A DNA stretch of 7,838 bases from JBFWNZ01 sp050250795 (lineage in GTDB: Bacteria; Pseudomonadota; Alphaproteobacteria; UBA8366). Shown here piece by piece: positions 5,711 to 7,838 of the stretch; position 1 is the stretch's first letter, and each line of letters begins with the position of its first letter. The position numbers were made by a program, and so were the translations under genes. The notes under the pieces were generated by a model. That model ran no database searches, had not been told where the DNA came from, and saw nothing but the letters and a program-made list of their open reading frames with translations. The stretch spans positions 1-7,838 of the forward strand of contig JBFWNZ010000175.1 of NCBI GenBank assembly GCA_050250795.1. The letters are read 5' to 3'.

Positions 5711-7705
5711 TCAGTCGCCGGCATCGGCCGGAAGTGCCGCCGCGCCCCGCGCACGCGTCGGCGCGCCCACGCGCAGCCGACGGTCGGTCAGCGAGACCGC
5801 GCCGCCCAGCACCATGACGAAGGCGCCCATCCAAATCCAGGGCACCAGCGGCTTGTGGTAAATGCGAACCGTGTAGGCGCCGTTCGCATCGGCCGCCCCG
5901 ATCACCGCATAGATGTCGCCCAGTCCCGTCGACCGGATCGCGGCCTCGGTCGTTTCCATCCCGCTCACGACATAGCGCCGCCGCTCCGGCACCAGCGTCG
6001 CCAGGGCCCGGCCGGCGTCGTCCTCCAGCCGGAAGCGGCCCTGGGTGGCGCGATAGTTCGGACCGTCATGCGCACCGACCCCCTCGAACACGAGGCGGTA
6101 GCCGTCGATCTCGGCCTTGTCGCCCGGCCGCATGGCGAGCACGCGCTCGCTTTGCCACAGGGCCGCGCCGGTGATGCCGACCACCGCCACGGCAAGGCCC
6201 AGATGCGCCAGCGTCATGCCCCAGAAGGCGCGCGGCAGGCCGAGGAGCCGGCGCGTCGCACCCGGCCGGCCGAAGCCCGCGCGTTCCTGGACCGAGACGG
6301 CAATGGCCCCCGCCAGCCACGCGGCGAGACCGAGGCCGAGCGCCGCCAGCGCAGCGGTGTAACCGTCCTGTCCATAGGTCAGCAGCAAGGTCGCAAACGC
6401 CACCGCACCCGCCAGCACGAGCGCCATCCGCAGGCGGCCGAGCACGCCCGCCAGATCGCCGCGCTTCCAGGCCAGCAGCGGTCCCGCGCCGAGCGCCGCC
6501 AGCATCGGCAGCATCAGCGGCACGAAGGTCGCGTTGAAGAAGGGCGGGCCGACCGACACCTTGGAGCCGTCGACGGCCTCCAGGAACAGCGGATACAGCG
6601 TGCCGAGGAACACGGTCCCCGCCGCCGTCACCATGATCAGATTGTTCAGCATCAGCGCGCCTTCGCGGCTGACCGGGGCGAACAGGCCGCCGCCCTGCAA
6701 GGTCGGCGCCCGCCAGGCATACAGCAGCAGGCTGCCGCCCACGGCCAGCACCAGCAGCCCGAGGATGAACACGCCGCGGTCGGGGTCGGTCGCGAAGGCA
6801 TGCACGGAGGTCAGCACGCCCGAACGCACCAGGAAGGTGCCGATCAGGCTGAGCGAGAAGGCGAGGATGGCCAGCAGGATGGTCCAGCTTTTCAGCGCGT
6901 CGCGCTTTTCCACCACGATGGCCGAATGCAGCAGGGCGGTGCCGACCAGCCAGGGCATGAAGGACGCGTTCTCGACCGGGTCCCAGTACCACCAGCCGCC
7001 CCAGCCCAGCTCGTAATAGGCCCACCAGCTCCCCAGCGCGATCCCGGCCGTCATGAAGGACCAGGCGAGCAGCGTCCAGGGGCGGACCCAGCGCGCCCAG
7101 GCCGCATCCACCTTGCCCTCGATCAGCGCCGCGGCGGCGAAGGAGAAGACAATGGAGAAGCCGACATAGCCGACATAGAGCATCGGCGGATGGAAGGCGA
7201 GGCCGGGGTCCTGAAGCAGCGGATTGAGGTCGTTGCCGTCGGGCGGCGGCGGAAAGATGCGGTCGAAGGGGTTGGAGGTGAACAGCATGAACAGCAGGAA
7301 GCCCACCGCGATCATCGCCTGCACCGCCAGAACCCGTGCCCTCAGCGTGGGCGGCAGGTTGCCGCCGAACAGGGCCACCAAGGCGCCGAACAGGGCCAGG
7401 ATGAGAACCCAGAGCAGCATCGAGCCCTCATGGTTTCCCCAGACGCCGCTGACCTTGTAGAGCAGCGGCTTGAGCGAATGCGAGTTGGCGACCACGGCGG
7501 CGACCGAGAAATCGCTGACGACGAAGGCCTGGGTCAGCGCCAGGAAGGACAGCGCGAGCAGCGCGAACTGGGCCAGCGCCGCCGGTGCGGCCAGCGCCAT
7601 CAGCGGCCCTTGCCGCCGGGCCGCGCCGATGAGCGGCAGGGTCGCCTGCACCAGGGCCACGACCAGGGCCAGCGCGAGTGCGAAATGCCCGAACTCGACG
7701 ATCAC
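5711..7705 (-). CDS. ccmF: Heme lyase subunit CcmF
   Basis: CcmF is the large polytopic inner-membrane core of the System I heme lyase. It takes heme from holo-CcmE and, with CcmH and CcmI, attaches it to apocytochrome c. It has 664 residues, in the usual range. Many hydrophobic segments are present. The periplasmic heme-handling WWD domain is seen as WGGWWYWDPVENASFMPW (235-252). Four histidines in conserved settings match the known heme ligands: His172 (FHPPMLY), His260 (LLHSA), His302 (SVHAFA) and His501 (AHLG). VWGNHEGSMLLW (88-99) is another family mark. A large periplasmic loop at about 520-615 precedes the last helix (622-640). The start is a GTG at 7705, overlapping the ccmE stop in GTGA and preceded by GGGAGGA. 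It is second in the visible operon after ccmE. No truncation or frameshift is seen. Confidence 0.97.
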   Translation of the reverse strand: MIVEFGHFALALALVVALVQATLPLIGAARRQGPLMALAAPAALAQFALLALSFLALTQAFVVSDFSVAAVVANSHSLKPLLYKVSGVWGNHEGSMLLWVLILALFGALVALFGGNLPPTLRARVLAVQAMIAVGFLLFMLFTSNPFDRIFPPPPDGNDLNPLLQDPGLAFHPPMLYVGYVGFSIVFSFAAAALIEGKVDAAWARWVRPWTLLAWSFMTAGIALGSWWAYYELGWGGWWYWDPVENASFMPWLVGTALLHSAIVVEKRDALKSWTILLAILAFSLSLIGTFLVRSGVLTSVHAFATDPDRGVFILGLLVLAVGGSLLLYAWRAPTLQGGGLFAPVSREGALMLNNLIMVTAAGTVFLGTLYPLFLEAVDGSKVSVGPPFFNATFVPLMLPMLAALGAGPLLAWKRGDLAGVLGRLRMALVLAGAVAFATLLLTYGQDGYTAALAALGLGLAAWLAGAIAVSVQERAGFGRPGATRRLLGLPRAFWGMTLAHLGLAVAVVGITGAALWQSERVLAMRPGDKAEIDGYRLVFEGVGAHDGPNYRATQGRFRLEDDAGRALATLVPERRRYVVSGMETTEAAIRSTGLGDIYAVIGAADANGAYTVRIYHKPLVPWIWMGAFVMVLGGAVSLTDRRLRVGAPTRARGAAALPADAGD

Positions 7706-7838
7706 CGGCCGTTTCCTCCCGGCGGTTCCTCGGCATGCTTCCAGCGCCCGGCCCGCTTCAACGCGTCCGCCACCTCGGGCGGCATATAGGTCTCATCATG
7801 CTTGGCGAGCACTTCCGCCGCCCGAAAACCGCCCTCGG
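7702..7838 (-). CDS. ccmE: Heme chaperone CcmE, C-terminal part
   Basis: CcmE is a periplasmic heme chaperone anchored in the inner membrane. It binds heme covalently through a histidine and hands it to CcmF. Only the last 44 residues are inside the window; the gene continues past the right edge. They contain the diagnostic EVLAKHDETYMPPEVADALK stretch. The heme-binding His lies at codon 7798-7800 in the HxxxY motif, with its Tyr at 7786-7788. The tail is short and hydrophilic (HAEEPPGGNGR). The TGA stop overlaps the GTG start of ccmF by four bases. This stretch lies in a frame that only becomes visible as a gene once the edge truncation is allowed for. Identity is secure from the motif and the operon position. 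Confidence 0.93.
   Translation of the reverse strand, partial: EGGFRAAEVLAKHDETYMPPEVADALKRAGRWKHAEEPPGGNGR
7714..7720 (-). promoter_or_regulatory. Ribosome binding site of ccmF
   Basis: The complement reads GGGAGGA and lies inside the end of ccmE, eight bases before the GTG at 7705. It supports the GTG as the true start. Confidence 0.75.

Noticed and set aside
4601..7789. A plus-strand open frame of about 1060 codons antisense to ccmF, ccmG and ccmH
   Set aside because: Its translation is a low-complexity mix of Arg, Gln, Ala, Pro and His with no domain, typical of the strand opposite GC-rich genes. The minus strand carries well-recognised ccm proteins with motifs, ribosome binding sites and tight junctions.

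Overview
The window is GC-rich and densely coding. It looks like a chromosomal segment of an alphaproteobacterium: a System I cytochrome c maturation operon in the order ccmE-F-G-H-I, a ZntB-type member of the CorA family, and a yggT-DUF167-folD cluster, all most like Rhodospirillales-type genomes. This placement comes from gene content and family resemblance read by eye, not from a database search.

Layout from left to right. (a) Positions 1-827, minus strand: a tight housekeeping cluster yggT -> DUF167/YggU -> folD. folD is cut by the left edge. The two junctions are identical 8-base overlaps. (b) Positions 828-1386: an intergenic stretch holding the yggT leader, a good sigma70-type promoter, tRNA-Ala(CGC) on the plus strand, and then about 300 bases without a gene. 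That stretch contains inverted repeats that can pair in two mutually exclusive ways. (c) Positions 1387-2298, plus strand: a lone NMT1/SsuA-like substrate-binding protein. It has no signal peptide and no ABC transporter partner genes in view. (d) Positions 2299-2352: a short convergent gap with one hairpin. (e) Positions 2353-7838, minus strand: ccmE (3' end only) -> ccmF -> ccmG -> ccmH -> ccmI -> zntB, almost certainly one transcript, with 4-base stop/start overlaps or 12-base gaps at every junction.

How the genes work together. CcmE receives heme and carries it in the periplasm. CcmF and CcmH, with the apocytochrome chaperone CcmI, ligate the heme to reduced CXXCH motifs. CcmG keeps the apocytochrome and CcmH thiols reduced. 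The ccmABCD heme-loading module is not in the window. zntB rides at the end of this transcript with no obvious functional link. The yggT cluster serves membrane and one-carbon housekeeping and is independent of the ccm operon.

I see no mobile element, CRISPR array or clear novel multi-gene system. The points most worth a second look are the orphan signal-less binding protein and the alternative hairpins between it and the tRNA.
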